Assembly (NCBI RefSeq): GCF_008704715.1
Contig: NZ_CP023689.1
Coordinates: forward strand, 4,402,001-4,466,000
Reading direction: 5' to 3'
DNA: 64,000 nucleotides
Source: Streptomyces chartreusis
GTDB taxonomy: Bacteria > Actinomycetota > Actinomycetes > Streptomycetales > Streptomycetaceae
This document shows, in pieces, positions 24,702 through 34,146 of this stretch (its first letter is position 1; each line of letters starts with the position of its first letter). The translations under genes were made by a program, and so were the position numbers. Under the pieces are notes generated by a model. It was not told the origin of the DNA. It saw nothing but the letters and a program-made list of their open reading frames with translations, and did no database searches.

Positions 24702-26741
24702 TCAGCTCTCGGGACGCTCCTCGGGAGCCGGCTCCGTCGCCGGGGCGGGCTCCGTCACCGTCGACTTGGCGGTGCTGATCGCCGGGGTCGCGCCGTTGGC
24801 GCCGTTCGTCAGTGCGAGCTCCTTGGGGGAGAGCACCGGCGGACGGGTGGACGGCGTGCGGCGGGAGGACCCGGTCCAGGCGGGCCGCGGGGGACGCTTG
24901 ACGATGGTGGCGAAGACCTCGGCGATCTCCTCCTTGCCCAGCGTCTCCTTCTCCAGCAGCTGGAGCACCAGGTTGTCGAGGACGTCGCGGTTCTCGACCA
25001 GGATCTCCCAGGCCTCGTTGTGCGCGTTCTCGATGAGCTTCTTGACTTCCTCGTCCACGAGCGCGGCGACCTCTTCCGAGTAGTCGCGCTGGTGAGCCAT
25101 TTCACGTCCGAGGAAGGGCTCGGTGTTGTCGCCGCCGAACTTGATCGCGCCGAGACGCTCGGTCATGCCGTACTGCGTGACCATCGCACGTGCGGTGGTC
25201 GTGGCCTTCTCGATGTCGTTGGCTGCACCGGTGGTCGGGTCGTGGAAGACGAGCTCCTCGGCCGCGCGGCCGCCCAGCATGTAAGCCAGCTGGTCCAGCA
25301 TCTCGTTGCGGGTCGTGGAGTACTTGTCCTCGTCCGGCAGGACCATGGTGTAGCCGAGCGCGCGGCCTCTGGACAGGATCGTGATCTTGTGGACCGGGTC
25401 GGAGTTCGGGGAGGCCGCCGCGACCAGGGCGTGTCCGCCCTCGTGGTACGCGGTGATCTTCTTTTCCTTGTCCGACATGATCCGGGTCCGCTTCTGCGGG
25501 CCCGCCACGACGCGGTCGATGGCCTCGTCCAGCATCTGGTTGTCGATGAGCTTCTTGTCCGAGCGGGCGGTGAGCAGCGCGGCCTCGTTGAGGACGTTGC
25601 TCAGGTCCGCGCCGGTGAAGCCCGGCGTGCGGCGGGCGACCGCCGACAGGTCGACGTCCGGGGCGACCGGCTTGCCCTTCTGGTGGACCTTGAGGATCTC
25701 CAGACGGCCCTGCATGTCCGGGCGGTCGACCGCGATCTGGCGGTCGAAGCGGCCGGGCCGCAGGAGGGCCGGGTCGAGGATGTCGGGCCGGTTCGTCGCG
25801 GCGATGAGGATCACGCCGCCCTTGACGTCGAAGCCGTCCATCTCGACGAGCAGCTGGTTGAGGGTCTGCTCACGCTCGTCGTGACCGCCGCCGAGGCCGG
25901 CGCCGCGGTGGCGGCCGACTGCGTCGATCTCGTCGACGAAGACGATCGCCGGGGCGTTCGCCTTGGCCTGCTCGAACAGGTCTCGGACTCGGGAGGCACC
26001 GACACCGACGAACATCTCGACGAAGTCGGAACCGGAGATCGAGTAGAAGGGCACGCCCGCCTCGCCGGCGACGGCGCGCGCGAGGAGCGTCTTGCCGGTT
26101 CCGGGAGGCCCGTAGAGCAGTACGCCCTTGGGGATCTTGGCGCCCACGGCCTGGAACTTGGCGGGCTCCTGGAGGAATTCCTTGATCTCCTGGAGTTCCT
26201 CGACGGCCTCGTCCGAGCCGGCGACGTCCGAGAACGTCGTCTTGGGGGTGTCCTTGGTGATGAGCTTCGCCTTGGACTTCCCGAAGTTCATTACTCGGGA
26301 GCCGCCGCCCTGCATCTGATTCATCAGGAACAGGAAGACGACGACGATGAGGACGAAGGGGAGCAGGGAGAGCAGGATCCCGACGAACGGGTTCTGCTTG
26401 GACGGCGAGACCGTGTAGCCGTCCGGGATCTGCTTGTCCTGGTACTTGTTCTGCAGCGTGCTGGCGATGGTCACGCCTTGGTCGCCGATGTAGCTCGCCT
26501 GGATCTTGGTGGCGCCCTCGACCTTTTCGCCGTCCTTGAGCTGGACCTTGATGGTGTTCTCGTCACCAGTGGTCAGCTTGGCCGACTCGACCTTGTTGTC
26601 ATTGATCGCCTGGACGACCTGGCCGGTGTCCACCGTCTTGTAGCCGCCGGACGAGCCGACGACCTGCATCAACACGACCACGGCAAGGACGGCCAGCACG
26701 ATCCACATGACCGGCCCACGGAAGTATCGCTTCACGTCCAT
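24702..26741 (-). CDS. ftsH: ATP-dependent zinc metalloprotease FtsH
   Basis: Membrane AAA+ protease for quality control. 679 residues: TM1 at about 9-27, extracytoplasmic domain, TM2 at about 135-155, AAA domain with Walker A LLYGPPGTGKTLLARAVA, Walker B AIVFVDEIDAVG, SRH region ATNRPDILDPALLRPGRFDR, then the zinc site HEGGH (HExxH) and a C-terminal coiled helix. The ~60-residue tail is Thr/Ala/Pro/Glu-rich. Start set at ATG 26741 (MDVKRYFRG); an in-frame ATG at 26777 is possible. Confidence 0.97.
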   Translation of the reverse strand: MDVKRYFRGPVMWIVLAVLAVVVLMQVVGSSGGYKTVDTGQVVQAINDNKVESAKLTTGDENTIKVQLKDGEKVEGATKIQASYIGDQGVTIASTLQNKYQDKQIPDGYTVSPSKQNPFVGILLSLLPFVLIVVVFLFLMNQMQGGGSRVMNFGKSKAKLITKDTPKTTFSDVAGSDEAVEELQEIKEFLQEPAKFQAVGAKIPKGVLLYGPPGTGKTLLARAVAGEAGVPFYSISGSDFVEMFVGVGASRVRDLFEQAKANAPAIVFVDEIDAVGRHRGAGLGGGHDEREQTLNQLLVEMDGFDVKGGVILIAATNRPDILDPALLRPGRFDRQIAVDRPDMQGRLEILKVHQKGKPVAPDVDLSAVARRTPGFTGADLSNVLNEAALLTARSDKKLIDNQMLDEAIDRVVAGPQKRTRIMSDKEKKITAYHEGGHALVAAASPNSDPVHKITILSRGRALGYTMVLPDEDKYSTTRNEMLDQLAYMLGGRAAEELVFHDPTTGAANDIEKATTTARAMVTQYGMTERLGAIKFGGDNTEPFLGREMAHQRDYSEEVAALVDEEVKKLIENAHNEAWEILVENRDVLDNLVLQLLEKETLGKEEIAEVFATIVKRPPRPAWTGSSRRTPSTRPPVLSPKELALTNGANGATPAISTAKSTVTEPAPATEPAPEERPES

Positions 26742-26948
26742 CCATACGGAGCGGTGCCGCCCCGTCCCTCCTGCCATAGTGAGTTTGATAAGACAGTTCT
26801 TCTGACGGTACCCCAGCTTCGTCGCGCGAAGCCGCACGGGACGGCTGGCAAGCCCGTCTGCATGCTCCAACGGCGCGAGGCCCGCCGGGGTTCCCGATCT
26901 TCGTACGGTGCTTGGGCCCTTCGGGTCCGCGGTCGCGGACCGTGGGGC

Positions 26949-27509
26949 TCAACCGCCGTAGACGTGGGGCGCGAGCGTACCGACGAACGGGAGGTTGCGG
27001 TACTTCTCGGCGTAGTCGAGGCCGTAGCCGACGACGAACTCGTTGGGGATGTCGAAGCCGACCCATTCGACGTCGATGGAGACCTTCGCGGCGTCCGGCT
27101 TGCGCAGCAGGGTGCAGATCTTCAGGGTCTCGGGCTCGCGCGAGCCGAGGTTGTTGATCAGCCAGGACAGGGTCAGGCCGGAGTCGATGATGTCCTCGAC
27201 GATCAGGACGTGCCGGCCCTTGATGTCGGTGTCGAGGTCCTTGAGGATCCGCACGACACCGGAGGACTGGGTGCCGGCGCCGTAGGAGGACACCGCCATC
27301 CAGTCCATGGTGACGGGGGTGGACAGCGCCCTGGCGAGGTCGGCCATGACCATCACCGCGCCCTTGAGGACACCGACGATGAGCAGGTCCTTGCCTTCGT
27401 ACTCCGCGTCGATCTTCGCTGCCAGCTCTGCCAGCTTGGCGTCGATCTCTTCCTTGGTGATGAGCACCTGCTGGAGGTCGGCACCCATGTCTTTCGCGTC
27501 CACCCGCAT
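26949..27509 (-). CDS. hpt: Hypoxanthine phosphoribosyltransferase
   Basis: Purine salvage: hypoxanthine/guanine plus PRPP to IMP/GMP. 186 residues; VGVLKGAVMVMADLARAL, SSYGAGTQSSG, and the PRPP motif VLIVEDIIDSGLTLSWL are diagnostic. Lies between tilS and ftsH as in many Gram-positive genomes. The start is uncertain: ATG 27509 (MRVDAKDMG) is used here, but ATG 27533 is in frame and neither has a good ribosome-binding site. The long upstream open frame is a shadow of tilS. Confidence 0.94.
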   Translation of the reverse strand: MRVDAKDMGADLQQVLITKEEIDAKLAELAAKIDAEYEGKDLLIVGVLKGAVMVMADLARALSTPVTMDWMAVSSYGAGTQSSGVVRILKDLDTDIKGRHVLIVEDIIDSGLTLSWLINNLGSREPETLKICTLLRKPDAAKVSIDVEWVGFDIPNEFVVGYGLDYAEKYRNLPFVGTLAPHVYGG

Positions 27510-27580
27510 CACTTTCGGTCGGTCGTCCCGCATTCTCGGCTCACCGGCCCCTCCTTGGTCTGCTGTGGAGGGGTCGGGAA

Positions 27581-28744
27581 TCAGCCTTGCCGAATCACCA
27601 GTCTGCCACCCTGCCGCTGCGCGACGACTTTGCCGGGGAGGTTGATGGCTCCCTGGCCGCGCCAGCCGGTGATCAGACGGTCGACTTCTTCGATGTGGCG
27701 GGCGAACAGCGAACCGGCGGGCGCTCCGGCCTCGATGGCGGCGCGGCGCAGGATCCGGCGGCGTACGGCGGGCGGCAGCACGTACAGCTTGGCGCACTCC
27801 AGGAGACCGGTCGCGTCGCGTACGCCGGCCTCGGCCTGGCTGGCCCAGGCGTCGAGGGCGTCGGCGTCGTCGCGGGAGAGCTGGGCGGTGCGGGCGAGAG
27901 CCTCCACGACGCCTTTGCCGAGTGCCTTCTCCAGGGCGGGCAGGCCTTCTTGGCGCAGGCGGGACCTGGTGTACGCGGGGTCGGAGTTGTGGGGGTCGTC
28001 CCAGACCGGCAGGGCCTGGACCATGCAGGCCTTGCGGGCGGTCTGCCGGTCGAGTCCGAGGAAGGGGCGGCGGTAACGGCCGCCGGCCCCCGAGACCGCG
28101 GCCATTCCGGACAGGGAGCGGATGCCGGAGCCGCGGGCGAGGCCGAGGAGGACGGTCTCGGCCTGGTCGTCGCGGGTGTGGCCGAGGAGGACGGCGATGG
28201 CGCCGTGGCGTACGGCCGCGTCGTCGAGGGCGGCGTAGCGGGCGTCGCGGGCTGCGGCCTCGGGTCCGCCGGTGCGGCCGACGGTCACGGCGAGGGACTC
28301 GGCCGGGTCGAGACCGAGTTGGCGCAGGCGCAGGACGACTTCTTCGGCGCGCAGGTCGGAGCCGGGCTGGAGGCCGTGGTCGACGGTGATGCCGCCGGCG
28401 CGGATGCCGAGTTTGGGGGCTTCGAACGCGAGGGCGGAGGCGAGGGCCATGGAGTCGGCGCCGCCGGAGCATGCCACGAGCACGAGCGGGGAGGGGGGCC
28501 GCTCGTGCGGGGCAGCGCGCGGGGGCTCCTGAGGGCTCTGGCCGGGGAGCTCGTACGACGTTTCGAGTGCGGTGCCCAGGGCGGCGTGCTGTGTGCCGGG
28601 GGACGGCGCGGGCGTCTTGGGGGAGGCCGCGCGCGGGCTGCTGGGCGCGGGCACGTCGTAGATGCGGCTGTGTTCGGTGAGGATGTCGTGGAGGACGCGG
28701 CGGACCGCCAGGCGTATCGCCGCGACCGCAGGATGGGGACCCAT
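27581..28744 (-). CDS. tilS: tRNA(Ile)-lysidine synthase
   Basis: Adds lysine to C34 of the tRNA-Ile(CAU) anticodon, changing its identity. 387 residues. The PP-loop LVLVACSGGADSMALA (SGGADS) is at about residues 87-102 after an Ala/Pro-rich linker of about 55 residues; GHTRDDQAETVLLGLARG and WDDPHNSDPAYTRSRLR are further family motifs. C-terminal substrate-recognition region is short, as in actinobacteria. ATG at 28744. Confidence 0.95.
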   Translation of the reverse strand: MGPHPAVAAIRLAVRRVLHDILTEHSRIYDVPAPSSPRAASPKTPAPSPGTQHAALGTALETSYELPGQSPQEPPRAAPHERPPSPLVLVACSGGADSMALASALAFEAPKLGIRAGGITVDHGLQPGSDLRAEEVVLRLRQLGLDPAESLAVTVGRTGGPEAAARDARYAALDDAAVRHGAIAVLLGHTRDDQAETVLLGLARGSGIRSLSGMAAVSGAGGRYRRPFLGLDRQTARKACMVQALPVWDDPHNSDPAYTRSRLRQEGLPALEKALGKGVVEALARTAQLSRDDADALDAWASQAEAGVRDATGLLECAKLYVLPPAVRRRILRRAAIEAGAPAGSLFARHIEEVDRLITGWRGQGAINLPGKVVAQRQGGRLVIRQG

Positions 28745-28956
28745 GTCCGGTTCCCTTCATGAAGTTGTCGGGGGGTGAGCCCGAAGCTCGGTCACTCAGA
28801 GTGTGTAGATGGTGACAGAGCCGGGCCGTTCCCCGAGCATTGCACGCCTACCCATGGCTCACGGTCCCTCGGACGGGTGATTGCAGGGGCGTTCGCCTGC
28901 CGTCGGCCGGATTCGGTTCACGACCTTCGTATGAGATGCACGACTCGGCGCGTGTT

Positions 28957-30096
28957 TCACGACTCCGCCTTGCGGTGCACCCGCGCGATCCAGTCCGCCG
29001 GTTTGGCGATCTCCGTCTTGGTGGGGAGGGTGTTCGGGGAGGTCCACACGCGGTTGAAGCCGTCCATGCCGACCTGTTCCACGACGGCGCGTACGAAGCG
29101 TTCGCCGTCGCGGTACTGGCGCAGTTTGGCGTCCAGGCCGAGCAGTTTGCGCAGGGCCGTGTCCAGTCGGGAGGCGCCCTTGGCGCGGCGCTGCTGGAAT
29201 TTCTCGCGGATCTCGGCGACGGACGGCACGACGGCGGGGCCGACTCCGTCCATCACGAAGTCGGCGTGGCCTTCGAGGAGGGACATCACGGCGGTGAGGC
29301 GGCCGAGGATCTCTCGCTGGGCCGGGGTCTGCACCAGTTCGACGAACGAACGTCCGCCGTCGTCCTCCTCCGAATCGGGCCGGCTGCCGGAGAGGGACTG
29401 GGCGGCTTCGCGGATGCGCTCCAGGACGGTCATGGGGTCGACGTCGGTCTCCCCCAAGAACGACTGGATTTCGCCCTCCAGGTGGTCCCGCAGCCAGGGC
29501 ACCGCGCTGAACTGGGTGCGGTGGGTCTCCTCGTGCAGGCACACCCACAGGCGGAAGTCGTGGGGCTGTACGTCGAGTTCGCGCTCCACGTGGACGATGT
29601 TCGGGGCGACGAGGAGGAGGCGGCCGCCGCCGCTCGGTGAACCAGGGGGGCCGCCCGCCGGGAGGTCGCGGGTGGCGGGGGCGAAGGTCTCGTACTGGCC
29701 GAGGACACGGGAGGCGAGGAAGGACAGCAGCATGCCGAGTTCGACGCCGGTGACCTTGCCGCCGACCGCGCCGAGGACGGCGCCGCCGGGGCTGGTGGTG
29801 CGTCGTTCCTGCATCTTGTCGAGGAGGGGCTTGAGGATCTCCCGGAAGCCGGCGACGTTCGCCCGGATCCAGCCGGGGCGGTCGACGACGAGGACCGGGG
29901 TGTCGTGGATGTCGTCCGTGCCCATACGGGTGAAGCCGCGGACGTGTTCCTCCGAGGCCTTGGCATGCCGGCGCAGCTCGGCGACGACGGCGCGGGCCTC
30001 GTCGCGGCTCACCTCCGGGCCCGGCCGTACGAACCGGGTCGCGGTCGCCACCGCGAGATTCCAGTCGACCATCTCGGCACCACCGATGCTCGTCAT
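28957..30096 (-). CDS. Zinc-dependent metalloprotease, DUF2342 family
   Basis: 379-residue zincin-like protein. The zinc motif is LHEETHRTQF (HExxH) near residue 190 with a downstream EGHADFVMD that should supply the third ligand region. The family is actinobacterial, sometimes annotated as coenzyme F420 biosynthesis-associated, but no F420 gene is nearby here. No signal peptide, so cytosolic. Divergence-free position between tilS and the DD-peptidase gene suggests co-transcription with the minus-strand cluster. Confidence 0.85.
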   Translation of the reverse strand: MTSIGGAEMVDWNLAVATATRFVRPGPEVSRDEARAVVAELRRHAKASEEHVRGFTRMGTDDIHDTPVLVVDRPGWIRANVAGFREILKPLLDKMQERRTTSPGGAVLGAVGGKVTGVELGMLLSFLASRVLGQYETFAPATRDLPAGGPPGSPSGGGRLLLVAPNIVHVERELDVQPHDFRLWVCLHEETHRTQFSAVPWLRDHLEGEIQSFLGETDVDPMTVLERIREAAQSLSGSRPDSEEDDGGRSFVELVQTPAQREILGRLTAVMSLLEGHADFVMDGVGPAVVPSVAEIREKFQQRRAKGASRLDTALRKLLGLDAKLRQYRDGERFVRAVVEQVGMDGFNRVWTSPNTLPTKTEIAKPADWIARVHRKAES

Positions 30097-30167
30097 GTGT
30101 CAACCGTACGTGAGCGGTCCCACTTGGGGCAGGCCGTGGTGCGTGGCGGAAGCGGTGGCCGGTGAGG

Positions 30168-31793
30168 TCAGCGGCAGCCGCAGGACGCCAGTGCGGTGGC
30201 GGCCCTGTCCAGTGCCGACCGGGCGGCGCCCACGTTGTCGCCGGTGGACAGGAACGCGAAGGCGAGGAGCCGGCCGTCCTGGTCGACGACGGTGCCGGCC
30301 AGGGAGTTCACGCCGTGCAGGGTGCCTGTCTTCGCGCGGACGATGCCGGCCGCGCCGTCGGTGTAGCGGGTGCTGAGGGTGCCGGTGAAGCCGGCCACGG
30401 GGAGGCCGGTGAGGACGGGGCGGAGTTCGGGGTGGGCCGGGTCGGCGGCCTTGGCGAGCAGGGCGGTGAGCAGGTCCGCCGTCAGCTTGTCGGCGCGGTC
30501 GAGGCCGCTGCCGTCCTTGATGTCGGTGCCCGCGACGGGGAGGCCGAGCTTCTTCAGGCGGTCCCTGATCGCCTTGCCCGCGCCGTCGAAGTCGGCGCGT
30601 GCGCCGCTCGCGACGGCGGTCTGGCGGGCGAGGGCCTCGGCGATGTCGTTGTCGCTGTTGGTGAGCATGCGCTCGACCACGGAGGACAGGGGCGGTGAGG
30701 AGACCTCGGCGAGCGGTTCGGCGCGGTCGGTCGCCTTCGAGGGGCCGGGCGCGCTGGTCTTGATGCCGTGGTCGGCGAGGAGGTCCGCGAATCGGGCGGT
30801 CGCGTCCCTCGCGGGGTCCTCCACCCGCTTCACGGGGCCGCTGGTGGAGTCGTCGGTGCGGGCCTCGTCGACCATGAGGGCGCTGACCAGGGCGAGGTTG
30901 GGGTTGTTCCCGATGGGGTGCAGTTCGGAGCCGGCGTAGAGCGTCTTGTCGTACGAAAGGGTGATCTGGCGTACGTCCTGCTTCTTCAGGGCGCGGGCGG
31001 TGCGGTCGGCGAGTTCGCGCAGGCTCGCCCAGCCGTCGGCGTCCTTGCGGGCGGTGAGTGTGGGGTCGCCGCCGCCGACGAGGACCAGTTCGCCGGTGTC
31101 GGGTTCCAGGGCGGTGCGGGTGGTGAGGCGGTGGTCGGGGCCGAGGGCCGCGAGGGCGGCGACGGCGGTGGCGATCTTCGTGGTGGAGGCGGGGGTGAGG
31201 GCCTTGCCGGAGTCGTCGCCGTAGAGGCGTTCGCCGCTGGCGACGTCGACGATCGCCACGGACCTGCTGCCGAGCGCCGGGTCGGCCAGGAGCGGGCCGA
31301 CGAGTCCGGCGACGGCCTTGCCGTTCGGGGCCGATCCGGCGGTGCCGACGCCGCCGCCGAGGCCGGTCAGGACGGAGGCCGCGCTGGGGGCGGGGCGGGG
31401 TCCTTGGGCCGCCGTGCCGGAGGAGTCGGACGTATCGGTATTACGGCCGTGATCTGTGCCACCCGTACGTTCCTGGGCGGCCGCCCAGTCCCGCTCGGCC
31501 GTACGCTGACCGGTGGAGTCCCAGGGGCCGGCGGCGGTCACCACTCCGGCGGCCAGCGCCAGTCCGGCGGTGGCGGCGCCCGCGGTGTACTGCCAGGTCT
31601 TCGGCCTGGTGATCCGTGCGGCCTGCGGGGAAACGGCTCGGGTGAGCCGTACGACCCGCGGTTTCGCGGCCGTCGCGGCGCGCGCGAGTCGTGGCCGGAC
31701 GGCCTCCGCGGCTCGTGCCAGACGGGGTCGTACGGCGCCCGCGACCCGCGTCACATGCGGTTTCGCGGCTCGCCAAGGCCTCATCTCCGGCAC
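30168..31793 (-). CDS. dacB: D-alanyl-D-alanine carboxypeptidase/endopeptidase (peptidase S13, PBP4-like)
   Basis: Trims peptidoglycan stems. 541 residues; SxxK is STTK in LTPASTTKIATAVA, SxN is SDN in MLTNSDNDIAEAL, KTG in RAKTGTLHGV, all in order and spacing of class C penicillin-binding proteins. Before the signal-anchor (about residues 68-90) is a basic cytosolic segment made of five 11-residue repeats (residues 9-63; e.g. AVRPRLARAAE, AVRPRLARAAT). Start at GTG 31793, nine bases after AAAGGGG; GTG 31799 is too close to that site. Confidence 0.92.
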   Translation of the reverse strand: MPEMRPWRAAKPHVTRVAGAVRPRLARAAEAVRPRLARAATAAKPRVVRLTRAVSPQAARITRPKTWQYTAGAATAGLALAAGVVTAAGPWDSTGQRTAERDWAAAQERTGGTDHGRNTDTSDSSGTAAQGPRPAPSAASVLTGLGGGVGTAGSAPNGKAVAGLVGPLLADPALGSRSVAIVDVASGERLYGDDSGKALTPASTTKIATAVAALAALGPDHRLTTRTALEPDTGELVLVGGGDPTLTARKDADGWASLRELADRTARALKKQDVRQITLSYDKTLYAGSELHPIGNNPNLALVSALMVDEARTDDSTSGPVKRVEDPARDATARFADLLADHGIKTSAPGPSKATDRAEPLAEVSSPPLSSVVERMLTNSDNDIAEALARQTAVASGARADFDGAGKAIRDRLKKLGLPVAGTDIKDGSGLDRADKLTADLLTALLAKAADPAHPELRPVLTGLPVAGFTGTLSTRYTDGAAGIVRAKTGTLHGVNSLAGTVVDQDGRLLAFAFLSTGDNVGAARSALDRAATALASCGCR

Positions 31794-31878
31794 GACCACC
31801 AGCCCCTTTCGCGATCACACACCTGCGTGAGGGACACTTAACCACCAGAACTATGTGTTGATCATGGAGGAGCCACCG

Positions 31879-32370
31879 GTGGAGTTCGACGTCACGATCG
31901 AGATTCCGAAGGGTTCGCGGAACAAGTACGAGGTGGACCACGAGACCGGTCGGATCCGCCTGGACCGTCGCCTCTTCACCTCGACCGCCTACCCGACCGA
32001 CTACGGCTTCGTCGAGAACACCCTCGGCGAGGACGGTGACCCGCTGGACGCGCTGGTCATCCTGGACGAGCCGACGTTCCCGGGCTGCCTCATCAAGTGC
32101 CGCGCGATCGGCATGTTCCGTATGACGGACGAGGCCGGCGGCGACGACAAGCTGCTGTGCGTGCCGGCGACGGACCCGCGCCAGGAGCACCTGCGTGACA
32201 TCCACCACGTCTCGGAGTTCGACCGCCTGGAGATCCAGCACTTCTTCGAGGTGTACAAGGACCTGGAGCCCGGCAAGTCCGTCGAGGGCGCCGACTGGGT
32301 GGGCCGTACCGAGGCCGAGGCCGAGATCGAGCGGTCCTACAAGCGCTTCAAGGACCAGGGCGGCCACTGA
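31879..32370 (+). CDS. ppa: Inorganic pyrophosphatase
   Basis: Family I soluble pyrophosphatase, 163 residues. FDVTIEIPKGSRNKYEVDHE opens the fold; the metal-binding signature is DGDPLDALVI, with YPTDYGFVENTL and KDLEPGK. GTG 31879 follows GGAGGAG by about 6 bases; the ATG at 31864 in the same frame is upstream of that site and is not used. Divergent from dacB. Confidence 0.97.
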   Translation: MEFDVTIEIPKGSRNKYEVDHETGRIRLDRRLFTSTAYPTDYGFVENTLGEDGDPLDALVILDEPTFPGCLIKCRAIGMFRMTDEAGGDDKLLCVPATDPRQEHLRDIHHVSEFDRLEIQHFFEVYKDLEPGKSVEGADWVGRTEAEAEIERSYKRFKDQGGH

Positions 32371-32396
32371 GGCAAATCCTTGGCTTTTGGCCATGT

Positions 32397-32430
32397 GAAC
32401 GGGCTGTACGCGTGCGCGTGCAGCCCGTTC
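32397..32430 (+). terminator. Stem-loop terminator after ppa
   Basis: GAACGGGCTG and its exact complement CAGCCCGTTC flank a 14-base loop, 26 bases after the ppa stop. No long T-tract follows, as is usual for Streptomyces terminators. Confidence 0.8.
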
Positions 32431-32488
32431 GTGCGTCTGTGCGCATACTGAGGGCGGCAGGAGGTGTCGTAAGAGGAGTGCTGCGCAC

Positions 32489-34120
32489 GTGACGGAAGCG
32501 GAGGACCGCAAACCGCAGTCGGACGAGGCGAGGATGGCTTTCAGGCCACCGGCCGGCATCGAGGTGGGGGACAGCGAGTCGGAGACCACCTCCGAGTTCG
32601 CCCTTCCCACGGGGCTGGACGTACCTCAGTCGACGTCCCCGGAACCGGAGGGCTCGGCGTTCGCCACGCCGGGCGGGTACAGCGTCGAGGACGCCTCGCC
32701 GGCGTTCACGCCGGCCACCGGCATCCCGCGGATAAGCCTGACGAAGGACCTGCCCTGGCAGGACCGGATGCGCACGATGCTGCGCATGCCGGTGGCCGAG
32801 CGGCCCGCGCCGGAGCGGATGCCGAAGGTGGAGGAGGAGGGTCCGGCCGTCCCGCGCGTGCTCGACCTGACCCTGCGTATCGGTGAGCTGCTGCTGGCGG
32901 GCGGTGAGGGCGCGGAGGACGTGGAGGCCGCGATGTTCGCGGTGTGCCGGTCCTACGGCCTTGACCGCTGCGAGCCGAACGTCACCTTCACGCTGCTGTC
33001 GATCTCGTACCAGCCGTCGCTGGTGGACGATCCTGTGTCGGCGTCGCGTACGGTGCGGCGGCGCGGCACGGACTACACGCGTCTGGCGGCCGTGTACCAG
33101 CTCGTCGACGACCTCAGTGATCCGGAGAGCCACATCTCCCTGGAGGAGGCCTACGGGCGGCTCGCGGAGATGCGGCGCAACCGGCACCCGTACCCGACGT
33201 GGGTGCTCACCTCGGCGAGCGGGCTGCTCGCGGGTGCGGCCTCCGTGCTGGTCGGCGGTGATCTGATCGTGTTCGTCGCGGCGATGCTCGGCGCGATGCT
33301 CGGCGACCGGCTGGCGTGGCTGTGCGCGGGGCGCGGGCTGCCGGAGTTCTACCAGTTCACGGTGGCGGCGATGCCGCCGGCCGCGATAGGGGTCGCGCTG
33401 ACGCTGACGCACGTCGACGTGAAGGCGTCCGCGGTGATCACCGGTGGGCTGTTCGCGCTGCTGCCCGGGCGGGCCCTTGTCGCGGGAGTGCAGGACGGCC
33501 TGACCGGCTTCTACATCACCGCGTCCGCCCGCCTGCTGGAGGTCATGTACTTCTTCGTCGGCATCGTGGTCGGCGTCCTGGTGATCCTGTACTTCGGGGT
33601 CAACCTCGGCGCCAAGCTCGATCCGGACGCGGCGCTGAACATCTCGCCGCGGCCGTACTGGCAGATCGCCGCGTCCATGCTGCTGTCGCTGACCTTCGCG
33701 GTGCTGCTCCAGCAGGAACGGTCCACCGTGCTCGCGGTGACCCTCAACGGCGGTGTCGCCTGGGTCGTGTACGGCGCCATGCACTACACCGGCGAGTTCT
33801 CGCCGGTTGCCGCCACGGCGGTCGCGGCGGGGCTGGTGGGCCTGTTCGGGCAGCTGATGGCCCGCTACCGGTTCGCGTCGGCGCTGCCGTACACCACGGC
33901 GGCGATCGGGCCCCTGCTGCCGGGTTCCGCGACGTACTTCGGGCTGCTGTCGATCGCGCAGAACAACGTCGACAAGGGGCTGGTGTCGCTGGCCACCGCC
34001 GCCTCACTCGCCATGGCCATCGCGATCGGCGTCAATCTGGGGTCGGAGATCTCGCGGCTGTTCCTGCGGATCGGGTCCCCGGAAAAGCGACGAGCTGCCA
34101 AGCGCACCCGAGGGTTCTAG
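32489..34120 (+). CDS. Threonine/serine exporter-family protein (ThrE, DUF1212+DUF3815)
   Basis: 543 residues. A ~110-residue polar N-terminus is followed by the cytosolic DUF1212 region (LTLRIGELLLAGGEGAEDVE, CEPNVTFTLLSIS) and then about ten transmembrane helices, as in Corynebacterium ThrE where both halves are in one chain. LPGSATYFG near the C-terminus is typical. Probably exports small amino acids or related compounds. GTG start at 32489 with AAGAGGAG upstream. Confidence 0.85.
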   Translation: MTEAEDRKPQSDEARMAFRPPAGIEVGDSESETTSEFALPTGLDVPQSTSPEPEGSAFATPGGYSVEDASPAFTPATGIPRISLTKDLPWQDRMRTMLRMPVAERPAPERMPKVEEEGPAVPRVLDLTLRIGELLLAGGEGAEDVEAAMFAVCRSYGLDRCEPNVTFTLLSISYQPSLVDDPVSASRTVRRRGTDYTRLAAVYQLVDDLSDPESHISLEEAYGRLAEMRRNRHPYPTWVLTSASGLLAGAASVLVGGDLIVFVAAMLGAMLGDRLAWLCAGRGLPEFYQFTVAAMPPAAIGVALTLTHVDVKASAVITGGLFALLPGRALVAGVQDGLTGFYITASARLLEVMYFFVGIVVGVLVILYFGVNLGAKLDPDAALNISPRPYWQIAASMLLSLTFAVLLQQERSTVLAVTLNGGVAWVVYGAMHYTGEFSPVAATAVAAGLVGLFGQLMARYRFASALPYTTAAIGPLLPGSATYFGLLSIAQNNVDKGLVSLATAASLAMAIAIGVNLGSEISRLFLRIGSPEKRRAAKRTRGF

Positions 34121-34134
34121 CGCCTGGCAGCTCG
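34091..34134. terminator. Bidirectional stem-loop between convergent genes
   Basis: CGAGCTGCCA (34091-34100) and TGGCAGCTCG (34125-34134) are exact complements; the loop contains the stop codon of the ThrE-like gene, and the right arm ends 13 bases before the dedA stop. It can serve both converging transcripts. Confidence 0.7.
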
Positions 34135-34146
34135 CTCGCGGGTGTC

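Noticed and set aside
27510..28760. Long frame extending hpt through tilS
   Set aside because: Arg/Pro/His-rich shadow of tilS; hpt similarity begins near 27509.
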